A stretch of DNA of 64,000 bases from assembly GCA_033725935.1 (NCBI GenBank), contig MU867076.1, positions 434,001 to 498,000 of the forward strand. The letters are read 5' to 3'. Position numbers and translations under genes: made by a program. Under the pieces are notes generated by a model. That model was not told where the DNA came from. It worked only from the letters and a program-made list of their open reading frames with translations, and made no database searches. Within the stretch, counting starts at the first letter, position 1, and the number at the start of each line of letters is the position of its first letter. The stretch is from Cladorrhinum sp. PSN259. Lineage: Eukaryota > Ascomycota > Sordariomycetes > Sordariales > Podosporaceae. Below are positions 32,901-41,520 of the stretch, in pieces.

Positions 32901-35219
32901 GGAGCCGGAGTTGCTTCGGGCTACATCGGGCAACCAGAGTTGACAGTATCCCGTTTTCCCAAAGATTCCCTCGCCACCCCTCGAGCGTTGGCTAATGGGT
33001 GGACGCGCGCCCATCTCAGCGGGGATCGCGGCTACATGCTCGAAGATGGCACGTTTATTTCATTGGGACGCATCAACGGTGACACCCAGGTCAAGCTCCG
33101 CGGTCAGCGGTTTGAGCTCCGAGAGGTTGAGGCAGCGCTTGTAGCCTCCGGTAGAGGAGACATCTTGGAGGCTGTATGTCACGTCCGGCGGCGTGACGGC
33201 GGGAAAGAGGATGATGCCTCGGCCGCTTTTCTCGTTGCCCATGTGGTCCTGAAGCCCGGAATGCTCGATCCAGACAGCAGGCTCCGGGAACTTGTCAGTT
33301 CGCAGTCACTGGCAGAACTTCCCCAGTACATGCGTCCCTCTGTCATTGTACCGCTGCCTTTTATGCCGCTCAGTCATCATGGCAAGGTTGACAGAAAACT
33401 CCTTTCCAAGGCGCCACTGAAGAAGGAGCAGAGGAAAGTCACCGGGAAACCGTCCCTTGGCGATATGGAGGCGATATGGAGAGAGGTCCTGGTAGGCATT
33501 GTCAGTCAGGACCAAAGGCTCGATCAAAACTCCGACTTTTTCCTCGTTGGGGGCAATTCGTTGCTTCTCATTCACGTGAAGAACAAGATCAAGGAGCGTA
33601 CGGGCCGAGATATTCCCCTGTTGTCCCTATTCCAGGGGAGCACGCTCGGGAAGATGGCTGCGACTGTGGCTGCTGGTGTTGCTAGTACATCGCCATCCAC
33701 CGCCAAAACAAGCAACAACACTCAAGTCAGATTAAAAAAGATATGGCTCTCGGTTCTCAACGACATTATGGCAGGCGATGCCGACAGCATCGGGCCCGGC
33801 TCAGATTTTTTCCTTATCGGCGGCAACTCACTGCTCTTGATCAGCGTCCAAAGAGAAGTCAACAAGGAATTTAGTCTTTTGCTGCCTTTGGCGAGCATGT
33901 TTGAGGCGAGCACGCTGGAGAAAATGTCGGCCCTCTTGGACACCACCGCCTCGGCCACCTCCCAGGCAAAGCATGAAGTCGACAACGCCTCGCCAGCGGC
34001 AACTGCTACTATCGACTGGCAAGACGAAGTAGCCTTCAAAGGACCAGTCCCCGCGAGATTCCTCGATGCCGGGGAAACAGCAAGAACATCATCTCACCCT
34101 CTTCCTCCGAGTCCCCCGGCCCGGGGTGCCACCAGTCACCACGCAATCACGGTAGTTCTGACTGGCTCCACGGGCTTTCTCGGAAGATACCTGCTCGAGA
34201 AGCTCGTCTCGAATGCCAACATTGCCCGAATTCACTGCCTCGCAGTCCGCGACACGGCCAAAATGCCCCCTCACCTCCTCGACTCCCCCAAAATCACCAT
34301 GCACCCCGGCGACCTCCGCGACCCCGCCCTGGGCCTCTCCGCCGAGACAAGAAGACAAATTTTCTCCTCCCCCAACCTCTCCGTCATCCACAATGGCGCC
34401 GACGTCAGCTTCCTCAGGGGGTACCGCACCCTCCGCGCCGCCAACCTCGTTTCCACCAAAACCCTCGCACACTTGGCCATCCAACACTTTGCTGGGACTT
34501 TGCCCCTCCCCCACTTCCACTTTATCTCCACCGCGGGCGTCTCCCAGCTTCTTAGGGATAGCGGTATTTCAGAACTCTACGAAGAAGCCCTCGTCATAGA
34601 CCCCCAGGATCTACCAGATATTATCAATACAGCCAACGGCTACGTCGTATCTAAATACGCCTCGGAAAAGTTTCTCGAAAATACCCACGCCGCGGCCGGG
34701 TTACCCGTCACGATCCACCGGCCGAGCTACGTCACAGGCCACGACGCACCCGAGCTGGACGTCATGCACAATATCCTCCTCTGCGCGCGGAAACTGCGCT
34801 CGGTGCCTAGATTTGCAAATGCAGATAGTAATATGAACAATAGGTGGTTGCAGTTCGTTGGGATCGACCAGGTCGTAGGGGATATTGTTTCTGATGTCGT
34901 TGCGCCGGTGCATTACCCCCCGGAAGTGGTGCAGTTTAGGAATCACTGCGGCGAGGAAAGAGACTGGGTGAGGTTGGATCGTCTGGGGGAGTACCTAGAA
35001 AGTGAAGACGGAAAAGGAGGAAGGTACGAGATAATAGAGTTTGCAAAGTGGATTGAGGACGCGGGGAGGGTGGGAATGCCGATGCAGGTGAGGGGGTATT
35101 TGATGGATCTGATGATGACGGAGAATGGAGAGGAGAAGGTGTACCCGAAGGTGGTGAAGGGGCCGGGGCCAAGGCCGAAGGGGGGAGTGGGGCCGTGGAG
35201 GAGGGCTGGGAGGTTGTGA
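29967..35219 (+). CDS. Truncated PKS-NRPS: partial DH-C-A-T-T-R megasynthase
   Basis: One uninterrupted frame of 1750 codons. Residues 1-137 match the N-terminal half of a fungal PKS dehydratase: HPLLGISANDP, WRNTLSVSDL, CPAAGYVKMVAEASLKL. The usual D-H-x-x-x-G signature is degraded to DQQHHVPLPG and the second hot-dog half is absent. Then a condensation domain (~160-600; HHINIDG at 292-298), an adenylation domain (~640-1145; LYTSGSTGTPKG, NAYGPAETI, GRINGDTQVKLRGQRFE, HHGKVDRK), two thiolation domains in tandem (GGNSLLL near 1194 and 1285), and a terminal thioester reductase (GSTGFLGRYL near 1398; GYVVSKYASEK with the catalytic Tyr/Lys near 1558). C-A-T-R is the standard NRPS half of fungal PKS-NRPS hybrids. 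KS, AT, MT, KR and ACP are missing, so it may be a remnant or a repurposed NRPS-like reductase. Product unknown. Confidence 0.93.
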   Translation: MHPLLGISANDPLGLGITWRNTLSVSDLLSLVDQQHHVPLPGVCPAAGYVKMVAEASLKLCEPGVLREFKLDDFFVQNDMYLDAKEDRICIMLELQFTGSHERHGDRTDFVNFRIRTTKDGVNNSMQLNALGCLRLTSSSSTRHSVNKMDASHSSGKIIKTLPMSSGQSGFWFMSQLVGDPTFFNGTVSFLITTKHNLNVEALKQSVRDMAKQHEGLRTAFFTDPTSNQPVQAVLSESPLRLEVKKITSPDQIRTEIDAVNKSVYDMTQGKTLRLLLLSESPTRNHLVVGYHHINIDGMSVIAITDHLRLAYGGQKLPPPFQQNQFALRQQERLRTGQYAQDVAYWKNEFQQLPDLLPILPLSPNTALRSSRPTTRTTYRHVRAAVRLNPQTTAKLAELKKQGFVQSPFPFYLTVFRILLGRLAESDDICIGVASANRQNDPGCTDSIGIFLNPFALRLRGDLHRSFFQLLQETKAKVLAGLKHSSVPFDVVLDEVGAVRHPSHSPLFQAFINYIPVVEDRAFGVDGTMQNKEYEIGETIYDIMLAVIDPPVGNPWISIMVQKELYTEQEARILLECFINLTEAFVNDIHLPGRAPNMFGQAAVQEAIKLGQGPSLDMDFGCLIAQLDDIASKRSGQIALRDTDRGSMLSYADMMTKSIHIAHALSTSDLPPRCRIGVLQEPTADWICSMLGIWRFGGSYVPLEVTQGPGRLKSIAHDAGLGAVLVHDATLNLCNEIFADQGTTIIVNLGEVRAPKNSPNLNLYKPKPEDEAIVLYTSGSTGTPKGISLPHRMITNTINGFLHTFPMSPQTVLQQIALSFDVSWWQALLGLATGGSIVVAGKDARRDPVALTSLITSQGITLTLAVPAEAMSWLQHGVDHHQLRQSSWEFHISAGEAIGPNLIEMLRRVNKPDLRFLNAYGPAETIIPNVYEVPYRDPNLNLSAVIPIGKVQPNYSVYIMDQDKHPLPVGVPGEIVIGGAGVASGYIGQPELTVSRFPKDSLATPRALANGWTRAHLSGDRGYMLEDGTFISLGRINGDTQVKLRGQRFELREVEAALVASGRGDILEAVCHVRRRDGGKEDDASAAFLVAHVVLKPGMLDPDSRLRELVSSQSLAELPQYMRPSVIVPLPFMPLSHHGKVDRKLLSKAPLKKEQRKVTGKPSLGDMEAIWREVLVGIVSQDQRLDQNSDFFLVGGNSLLLIHVKNKIKERTGRDIPLLSLFQGSTLGKMAATVAAGVASTSPSTAKTSNNTQVRLKKIWLSVLNDIMAGDADSIGPGSDFFLIGGNSLLLISVQREVNKEFSLLLPLASMFEASTLEKMSALLDTTASATSQAKHEVDNASPAATATIDWQDEVAFKGPVPARFLDAGETARTSSHPLPPSPPARGATSHHAITVVLTGSTGFLGRYLLEKLVSNANIARIHCLAVRDTAKMPPHLLDSPKITMHPGDLRDPALGLSAETRRQIFSSPNLSVIHNGADVSFLRGYRTLRAANLVSTKTLAHLAIQHFAGTLPLPHFHFISTAGVSQLLRDSGISELYEEALVIDPQDLPDIINTANGYVVSKYASEKFLENTHAAAGLPVTIHRPSYVTGHDAPELDVMHNILLCARKLRSVPRFANADSNMNNRWLQFVGIDQVVGDIVSDVVAPVHYPPEVVQFRNHCGEERDWVRLDRLGEYLESEDGKGGRYEIIEFAKWIEDAGRVGMPMQVRGYLMDLMMTENGEEKVYPKVVKGPGPRPKGGVGPWRRAGRL

Positions 35220-35705
35220 GAATGTGAGAGGTGCACGATGAAGTCAATTAGCTAATGAAATACATGTATTGTCTTAATTCAGAAAGAGAGAGAGAATCCG
35301 AAGAGATTATCTATATATAAGCGCCTATGAAGTTGTTTTTTTTTTTAAAAAAAAAAAGTCGAAAAAGGTATCGGGAAATACATTCCTCCGCCCAGGAAGG
35401 ACCTAGCCAAGTTCGACGAGCGCCGAGAAAGTTTTTTCTTTTGAGGTCTTTATCGGTGGCTAGGAAGGTGTCTTGATGAATGCAGGGGTAAAAGAGGCAA
35501 ACGGCGCTGAAGTAGTGATTACGTTGCGCAAGAGAGTAATGCAAAAAGAAGAGCTAGGCTATCATCTAGTATACGTTCTTGGTTGTGGGCGTCGTCGTGG
35601 CGCCTGCGACCCGAGTCGTGCCTTATCAATCAAACCATGTTGGATTAGTGTGTGTATAATTGTTCGGGATTTCTTTTTCTTCTTCCGGTTATGCCCGATA
35701 AAGCG
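35220..35705. other. Intergenic between two 3' ends, 486 bp
   Basis: Convergent 3' ends of the megasynthase and the F-box-like gene. Contains a T tract then A tract at about 35335-35358, forming an AT hairpin. No gene seen. Confidence 0.5.
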
Positions 35706-37457
35706 CTAACCTAAACAACAATAGTATTCCGACATCGTCCTGAGCCTGCACTTTACCCTCACAGTCAAGATTCCTCTCTCCCCTTCCGAATCATGCGATG
35801 AACTCCGGCTCTCAAATTCAGGCAGTGGCCGAACCTTGAAACTCACATATTTCCACGAGCCTTCCACGTCCAGAGATGCGTCTTCTCCCTCAAAATCCAA
35901 CAACACGGTGGGGGGGTCTCCGAATTTTCTCCAATCATGCGATGATGAGTAGACTTCGTGACAATTCCATCTGGGGTAAGGTAGCCTAGAGCCAAGATCC
36001 CTCCAAGCGGTCAAAGCAAGGGCCCTCCCCCTGTTGTCAGGAAGATCACGAATCTCGATTCCAACATCAGTATAGCACAAGGTGCACCTTGATATGAATG
36101 GCTGTATTTGCAATGTATTTTGAGAACAGCTGCAATCGAGTAGAGGTGTGCATGTGCACTCGAAGTCAGGAGAGTAAAGGGTCCCAAAAAGGGTTAAATA
36201 CCAATGCTTCCAAAATAGCCTGTGCTCGCAGATTTTGTCGAGCAATCGTCTGTCCTCGTGGACCTCAACTATTTGTCCTAGCCTGTAGACTGCTGCTAAG
36301 ACTTCAGCAGCATTGTTGCCCTCGCATGGGATAATGGTTTTCTCGGTTTTGAGCAGGATGTGGTTGTTGACAATGGCGAGGCTGTAGTTGAGGAAAATCG
36401 TGGCTGTTCCGGCTTCAATCTTGTGGCCGTCCGTCTCCAGTGGCAATTTGAATGTCGGCGCGTGATGGGCGTAGGATTCCATGACGGCGTCAACGATACT
36501 TTGGTGCACCCGCGGGAGGAGATATTTTGCCATGGCTGCGTAATCGAATTCTTTCAAGATCGGTGACTCCCCCTCACATTTGTGCAACTTGGAGCGCGCC
36601 TTACGTCTCAGCCTGAGTATCTTGGCTGAGCTCTGAACTGGCCGGTGGAAGATACGGCAGAAGGAACAGAGCATAAGAGGCGGGTATCTGTTATCTCTAG
36701 CCAAAAGAAGGAGTAATTCGTAGCGCTGTGAAGGATCATCAAGCTTGACAGCAATGCCTCCTGACTTGAAAAATAATGTGCGGCTGGCAAGGGCTAGCGC
36801 ACCTTGTGCCACGGGCTCAAGGGACTCGACAATGTTAAACACCATCTCAGCGGGTATGTCCTCCAGCGTCGGTTTTATGGACTCAAACTGAGGAGGATCA
36901 ATGTCGAGAGGGATAATCTTTTGTCTCTCGGGCTGATACCGGGAACTGACGGCGACTTTCGGAACAACCTCGCTAGGGGTAGTAGTCTCTGTGGGAATGA
37001 TGCCGCTGGAAACATTTTCCGTTGAAGCATCGTTGGCGGTTGTTGGTTTCGGACCGAAGGGCTCGGGTTGTCCTTGAGAGATCGTTTCTGTTGTAACCAT
37101 TACGGTAGGTGTCCTTTCCGTAGTTGATGTTTCGGGCTGTCCTTGAGATATTGTTTCTGTTATATCCTCCACGGTAGGTGTCCTTTCCGTAGTTGATATT
37201 TCGGGTTGTCTTTGGGAGATTTTTTCTGCTGCATCCTCCACAGCAGGTGTCCTTTCCGTAGTTGAGATTTCGGGCTGCTCTGTAGGTCCCGCCTCTGCAT
37301 TTGAAGTTGTGTCCTGTTCTTGAGAGGTTGTCTCGGCAGAAACCATATCTGACTTCACGGCCCCTTTGTTTGATGCATCTTGAGGACAGTACGGCTTTCG
37401 AGACCGCTTGGACCCCCCTTGACTGAATAAACGACGAAGATACTGTCTGAATGGCAT
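35706..37457 (-). CDS. F-box-like protein with Thr/Glu repeat
   Basis: Intronless, 583 aa, ATG at 37457. A basic N-terminus is followed at residues 61-130 by three tandem 23-residue units beginning QPEISTTERTP and ending ISQGQ. An F-box-like helical motif follows at about 200-230 (LEDIPAEMVFNIVESLEP, then ALALASRTLFF), typical of fungal F-box proteins that recruit substrates to SCF ubiquitin ligases. The remaining ~350 residues carry several Cys pairs (CSFCRIFH, ECTCTPLLDCSCSQ, CTLCY) and resemble the substrate-side region of lineage-specific fungal F-box proteins. Substrate unknown. Confidence 0.82.
   Translation of the reverse strand: MPFRQYLRRLFSQGGSKRSRKPYCPQDASNKGAVKSDMVSAETTSQEQDTTSNAEAGPTEQPEISTTERTPAVEDAAEKISQRQPEISTTERTPTVEDITETISQGQPETSTTERTPTVMVTTETISQGQPEPFGPKPTTANDASTENVSSGIIPTETTTPSEVVPKVAVSSRYQPERQKIIPLDIDPPQFESIKPTLEDIPAEMVFNIVESLEPVAQGALALASRTLFFKSGGIAVKLDDPSQRYELLLLLARDNRYPPLMLCSFCRIFHRPVQSSAKILRLRRKARSKLHKCEGESPILKEFDYAAMAKYLLPRVHQSIVDAVMESYAHHAPTFKLPLETDGHKIEAGTATIFLNYSLAIVNNHILLKTEKTIIPCEGNNAAEVLAAVYRLGQIVEVHEDRRLLDKICEHRLFWKHWYLTLFGTLYSPDFECTCTPLLDCSCSQNTLQIQPFISRCTLCYTDVGIEIRDLPDNRGRALALTAWRDLGSRLPYPRWNCHEVYSSSHDWRKFGDPPTVLLDFEGEDASLDVEGSWKYVSFKVRPLPEFESRSSSHDSEGERGILTVRVKCRLRTMSEYYCCLG
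37068..37277 (-). repeat. 69-bp in-frame minisatellite (three units)
   Basis: Three 69-bp units encode the 23-residue repeats of the F-box-like protein. The first two differ at only a few residues; the third has drifted (MVTTET in place of EDITET). The period is a multiple of three, so copy number can change without breaking the gene. Confidence 0.85.
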
Positions 37458-38165
37458 GATATTGATGTTTGTCTAGCTCGAAGGGTATGAGCTGGCTGCC
37501 AGAAGAGAGACGGGCTTATTGGGCGAGAGTACAGGCTTTATACTCTGCTTCTCTAGCCGACCGGTCAGTCAGTCCGGAGGATCTGCATCATCAGGGGGAG
37601 AGTGGAGAAAATTACCATGGTTTTCAGTGCTTATCAAGTTCGGCATAGCTTCTCTAATTAACGCTCGCACCTTGCTTGATAAGGACTCAGTTTGAGCGTG
37701 ATGTGACTTAAGCCGTTGATTGACAATTATGGTAGAGGAAATCTGGTAAACATATGTAAGCAGCCACAGAACCTATCATACAGTCTAAATCCTAGAATTC
37801 ACACCTTGGTTTCCACTTTATCTTATAATTCGTGTGCTACGTATTTCGGTCAATATGTAATTTGACCAGTGCCTCCTGTGACAGAGAGACAAGTGCATGA
37901 GTGCCAGTACCTGCCTCTGACAAGTTCAAATCTGCGTAACATTATACATAACAGTCAATGAATTTTGCCAACGATTCAACGAGTAACTTCAAGTTCGCCG
38001 AGGCAATGAGTTGATAGTGGCAATCGATGTCTAGCTTGGTCATTTCGAAATGACTCAACACAACTCGGCCATTCTCAAGTACAGAGGTATAAGACACACC
38101 CGCATCTGTTTCCTTCAAGAGCATGCTTCTTCACCTCACAAAGGCAGTGATATCTCGACGTACTA
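37458..38165. other. Intergenic, 708 bp
   Basis: Promoter side of the F-box-like gene and left edge of the zinc-finger island. No gene seen. Confidence 0.5.
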
Positions 38166-38711
38166 ATGGCCAACACAGAAGAATTTGCGTGCCCAAACGA
38201 AGGATGTGGGCGGGTCTTTGCTAATGCTCGCGGTTTGCGTTCCCACGGGCGGTTTTGCCTGAGTAGAAGCATTGAGGAGCAGCAGCAGCAGCAGCAGTAA
38301 CTTCAGACATGCATGCCAACTGTTTATTACGAATGCGAATACAACGGGTGCACCAGGGCCTTTGACAAAGTCGCTGCTCTAAACTGTCATCAGACCTATT
38401 GCCGCAACTAGAGCGTCGAGACACGACAAGAACGGTGCGCAACTAGGGAACTGAACAAGAAGAAAGCCGCCCGTGCCGTCCCGCGGCCTAGCAATTTGGC
38501 TCTTTGCGACTACAAATGCGAGTTTCATGAGCGAGGATGCACTCGGCTGGATGATACGTGGGAGAATTCAGAGAGACACAGCCAATCCTGCACGTTTAAC
38601 CCTTCAGAGAAGGCTTCTGGACCTAGCACATCCCCCTCTGACGGTATTAATAAGTCAACAGATCCGTAGCCGCCTTCTTCCAGACGATATCAACTCCGCT
38701 CGAGTCACAAG
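38166..38711 (+). pseudogene. C2HC zinc-finger gene with three in-frame stops
   Basis: From ATG 38166 one single frame encodes three zinc fingers but is cut by TAA at 38298-38300, TAG at 38409-38411 and TAG at 38667-38669. Finger 1: CPNEGCGRVFANARGLRS then HGRFC. Finger 2: CEYNGCTRAFDKVAALNC then HQTYC. Finger 3: CEFHERGCTRLDDTW then ENSERHSQSC. All have x12 between the second Cys and the His, and H-x3-C. The first stop follows a poly-Gln run of CAG codons. Each stop can be reached from CAA or CAG by one C-to-T change. A donor-like GTAAGA at 38711 suggests further exons. It is the only plus-strand finger gene of the island. Stop readthrough is conceivable but three stops make decay likelier. 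Confidence 0.75.
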
Positions 38712-38819
38712 TAAGACCCCAGACTGTCGTCAATGCTTAACTTTATAGGGACGCGTCGATTTTGACAGACTAAAATGACGGTATGTTTTTAGGAGTTTAT
38801 CACAGCTAACCCCTCCGGC
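38712..38819. other. Possible intron and small exon of the decayed finger gene
   Basis: GTAAGA at 38711, branch-like CTTAAC and acceptor TTTATAG near 38749 delimit a likely short intron; a second GTATGT...TTTAG pair lies at about 38780-38792. Confidence 0.3.
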
Positions 38820-39236
38820 ATGGGGACAACAAGGTATGGCAGCTCTGTTCAATGCCACCAATGTGCGCAAGGCTCCGAGCATGAATTAAATTGTTCTTCA
38901 ACCTTCGGACCTAGAGCTGCCCTTATGCTGATATATGCATGTATTGCAAGTAGCATCCCATCGAGCTCATCTCTAACCAGTGAGAACGTTGCGGCCGCCG
39001 CTACCTCTCCGTTAATCTATGCAGCTCCTCAGTCTCAGAGTACATGTACACTGGCAACATACGGAAATCCCCCAGTCTTAAAAAACCAAGTAGCCGCCGC
39101 CTTGCCATCAGAATGGTATAACTGGGACGCGGATCCTTTACCTGTTTCCTACAAAATACAGAAATTGCCTTTTAGATTTCCAAGTCAGATCAGGCTTGAA
39201 CAGTACATGAGAAACTATCACCCAGACGAAGCATGA
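38820..39236 (+). CDS. Hypothetical protein, perhaps 3' part of the finger pseudogene
   Basis: 138 codons from ATG 38820. The first half is Ser/Ala-rich; the second (LPSEWYNWDADPLPVSYKIQ then FPSQIRLEQYMRNY) has natural composition. It lies in line with the broken finger gene, so it may be its last exon rather than a separate gene. No domain seen. Confidence 0.3.
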   Translation: MGTTRYGSSVQCHQCAQGSEHELNCSSTFGPRAALMLIYACIASSIPSSSSLTSENVAAAATSPLIYAAPQSQSTCTLATYGNPPVLKNQVAAALPSEWYNWDADPLPVSYKIQKLPFRFPSQIRLEQYMRNYHPDEA

Positions 39237-39610
39237 CGTGAGAATTGTTTAAGCGCTGGGTATCTAGTTTACTGTTTCTTGACTTTTAATCCACCTCGTC
39301 AAGCCCAAACTCCGAGAACTCTTGTGTGTGTGTTTGTGTGAAGGTCAAGTCACATTGAGCCCTTCTCGCAGAGGGAGTAATTTGATCGATCGCCTGCTGG
39401 GCGCCTTCAAATGATTGATAGGAGCCCGAACTATATTGTCCGTATGTTCATGTTGATGGCGATCATTAGTGTGATGCCTGTGTTTGTACTGTTATCGAAA
39501 ATTGGTTGGTTATCATATGCCGAAGTTAGCCAAATTCTAGTGGCTTATAGTCGGCCACATCTGCCATCAAACAGCCAGTTATGGAGCAGAAACTGTGGCT
39601 GATTTCCAGT
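39237..39610. other. Intergenic, 374 bp
   Basis: GT-rich near 39324-39341. No gene seen. Confidence 0.4.
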
Positions 39611-40039
39611 TTAAAAAGAAAAGCAAACAGATTCCCATAACAAGCAGGTCCCAGGTTTTCGACAGCCTTCCGTGGGCTTTACTAATACGTCAGCCACAAC
39701 AGGCCCCGTCAAGGCTTCCGGCAAAGTCCTCGGCAGGTGTTTTTGCCGCGAGAGTGGTTCAGAAGGTGGCCGAGGTGCGGGCGTAAGGGCGGGCTTCTGA
39801 CGAGCTGGCTCGGGTTGAAGCGCAGGAGGGAGTGCAGTCAAAGCACTGCCGGTTTGGCTTCCGGGGTCGACCGGCATATCCATGTCTTGTAGCTCAGGTT
39901 GGGGACTCGGATGGGGTATAGGTGGCCCAGAAAGGGGTGCAGGCCACTCCACGCCGAGTGTTCTCGTAAAACAGGCTGGCAGATGTATGTCGTGCATCTC
40001 TTCCGTGTCGAAACTTCTCTGGCAATAGTCACAATCCAT
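39611..40039 (-). CDS. Single-finger C2HC protein, Pro-rich
   Basis: 142 aa from ATG 40039. The protein opens directly with the finger CDYCQRSFDTEEMHDIHLPAC (printed in two parts: CDYCQRSFDTEEMHDI, HLPAC), C-x2-C-x12-H-x3-C. The rest is Pro/Glu/Arg-rich and probably disordered. Same strand and same finger class as its neighbours at 40.5-43.4 kb. The last ~20 codons could be replaced by an unseen exon. Confidence 0.65.
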   Translation of the reverse strand: MDCDYCQRSFDTEEMHDIHLPACFTRTLGVEWPAPLSGPPIPHPSPQPELQDMDMPVDPGSQTGSALTALPPALQPEPARQKPALTPAPRPPSEPLSRQKHLPRTLPEALTGPVVADVLVKPTEGCRKPGTCLLWESVCFSF

Positions 40040-40513
40040 TATGTCGTGCTGATGATGCCTGATAGTAGTTTGTAATGAGTCGCCGCAGCCAGGGGTAACT
40101 CGTGATGGTTATTGGTAACTGTATGCTGATGCTTGATGATGTTTGGCTAGTGGTAGTGAAAGAGTAATCACCATGACCAAAATTTTTTGTCCTGGCAAGC
40201 AATGACGAGAGCCGCGGGGCAAAAAGATGGAATGACGGGAAAGAGTAAAGGGCTCTCTCAGGACCTCTTCAAGAGGGGACATGAGACAACTCATTCGGAC
40301 GTTGCTGCCCATTTGCCGACATATATCTGTAAACCATGGCTGCACGTGGGTGGGTGCATACGGGGCAGGTAATCATCAGGAAAGTCATCTCTGGCAGGCT
40401 TGCATCATCTTTTAAAATTGATCATGATTTCACAACTGATGTCTATCGAGCAACAAATCTTGCGGCCCACATAATCAACATCAGTGATGATCTACCTATC
40501 CATCCCCTTTTCT
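40040..40513. other. Intergenic, 474 bp
   Basis: Contains TGATGATG/TGATGCTTGATGATG runs near 40047-40142 just upstream of the gene at 40039. No gene seen. Confidence 0.4.
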
Positions 40514-41303
40514 TTATCGAATTTCCCTCCCCTTATTATAATCCTCACATTGATGATCTTTGGCCTGCAACTCAACCGTCACTCTCAACTGCAACTGCTC
40601 GCCGCATGATGGACACACGTGAGATCCTTCCAGCCGTACTACCTTGGTCGAATCTAAGGGAATTATCTCTGTTTCAGGTTGCCGTTTAAAGGTGCAATCT
40701 TTCTCGTGCTCTCTGATTGCCTTGAGGCTATATCTAGAGACCCTGTAGCCGCACCCTGGGTACTTGCAGGTGAAGCCTGTTTCGCTGAGGGTCAAGTTTG
40801 CTGATGCTGAGGCTGCCGAGTGTGAACGGTGCCTAGATAGTGAAACATATGATGAGCTGATATTGTTTGTTGTTTTGGTGGTATATATATATTCTGCAGT
40901 GTACTTACCGTGACTTGAAAGCACTTTCCACCTTGGGAGTAGGTCTGCTAGAAGATGGTGTGGTTGCTGTCATTGATGTTCTTACATTTGTAGTGCCAGA
41001 GGAGGGCCTGGCAGTCGTTGAGGTATCTCTTTGGCTGTTAGTAGTAGAATGAGAGGTGGATGTCGCGAGAGTGGGTGTTTGTATTGGCGGCAGCGCCACG
41101 GTGGGTTTGCGATTTGGGTTCATGGAACATCTGCTCTCATGACCGACGCGCATATTATCAACGGGAATGGCTGCGCTACAATGTTTGCATTGATATACAC
41201 GCTCAGGGTTCCTGGAACATGTGTTCTCGTGCCAAATTCGTTCTTTATCGGCGGGAATGACTGCGTAGCAATACTTGCAGATCGTATACAGCTTTGAAGA
41301 CAT
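40514..41303 (-). CDS. Multi-finger C2HC protein
   Basis: Two exons, 41303-40909 and 40832-40514, intron 76 bp (GTAAGT...CTAG), total 237 aa. The open frame runs through the donor into GTAAGT and resumes in phase at RHRSHSAASASAN. Finger 1 CKYCYAVIPADKERIW-HENTC and finger 2 CKHCSAAIPVDNMRVG-HESRC are C-x2-C-x12-H-x3-C and clearly related to each other. After a Ser/Thr-rich linker, exon 2 gives finger 3 CKYPGCGYRVSRYSL-KAIREHEKDC (x14) and a poor fourth CPSCG...HQC. Replacing the last His by Cys is consistent across the neighbours, so it is a family trait. Nucleic-acid or protein binding is inferred; no partner is known. Confidence 0.75.
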
Positions 41304-41520
41304 TTTGAACTGCAAGAAGATTAATTTGTAGAAATAGAACCTGAAGAGCGAGCCCAGCCGTGGTATTTCATGCGAGTTACGACTACCCGATGGCCAGGTT
41401 GGACCAAGTCGGACAAGCCCGTGTTTGTCCACCTATGATACCTCGCACTGAATGATGTGTTCCCGAGAACCTTTCGTGGTAAGCCAGTGGCAAAACAAGA
41501 AATGAATGGAAATGACCGTG
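41304..41520. other. Short intergenic
   Basis: 217 bp separating two head-to-tail finger genes; no extra gene. Confidence 0.4.
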
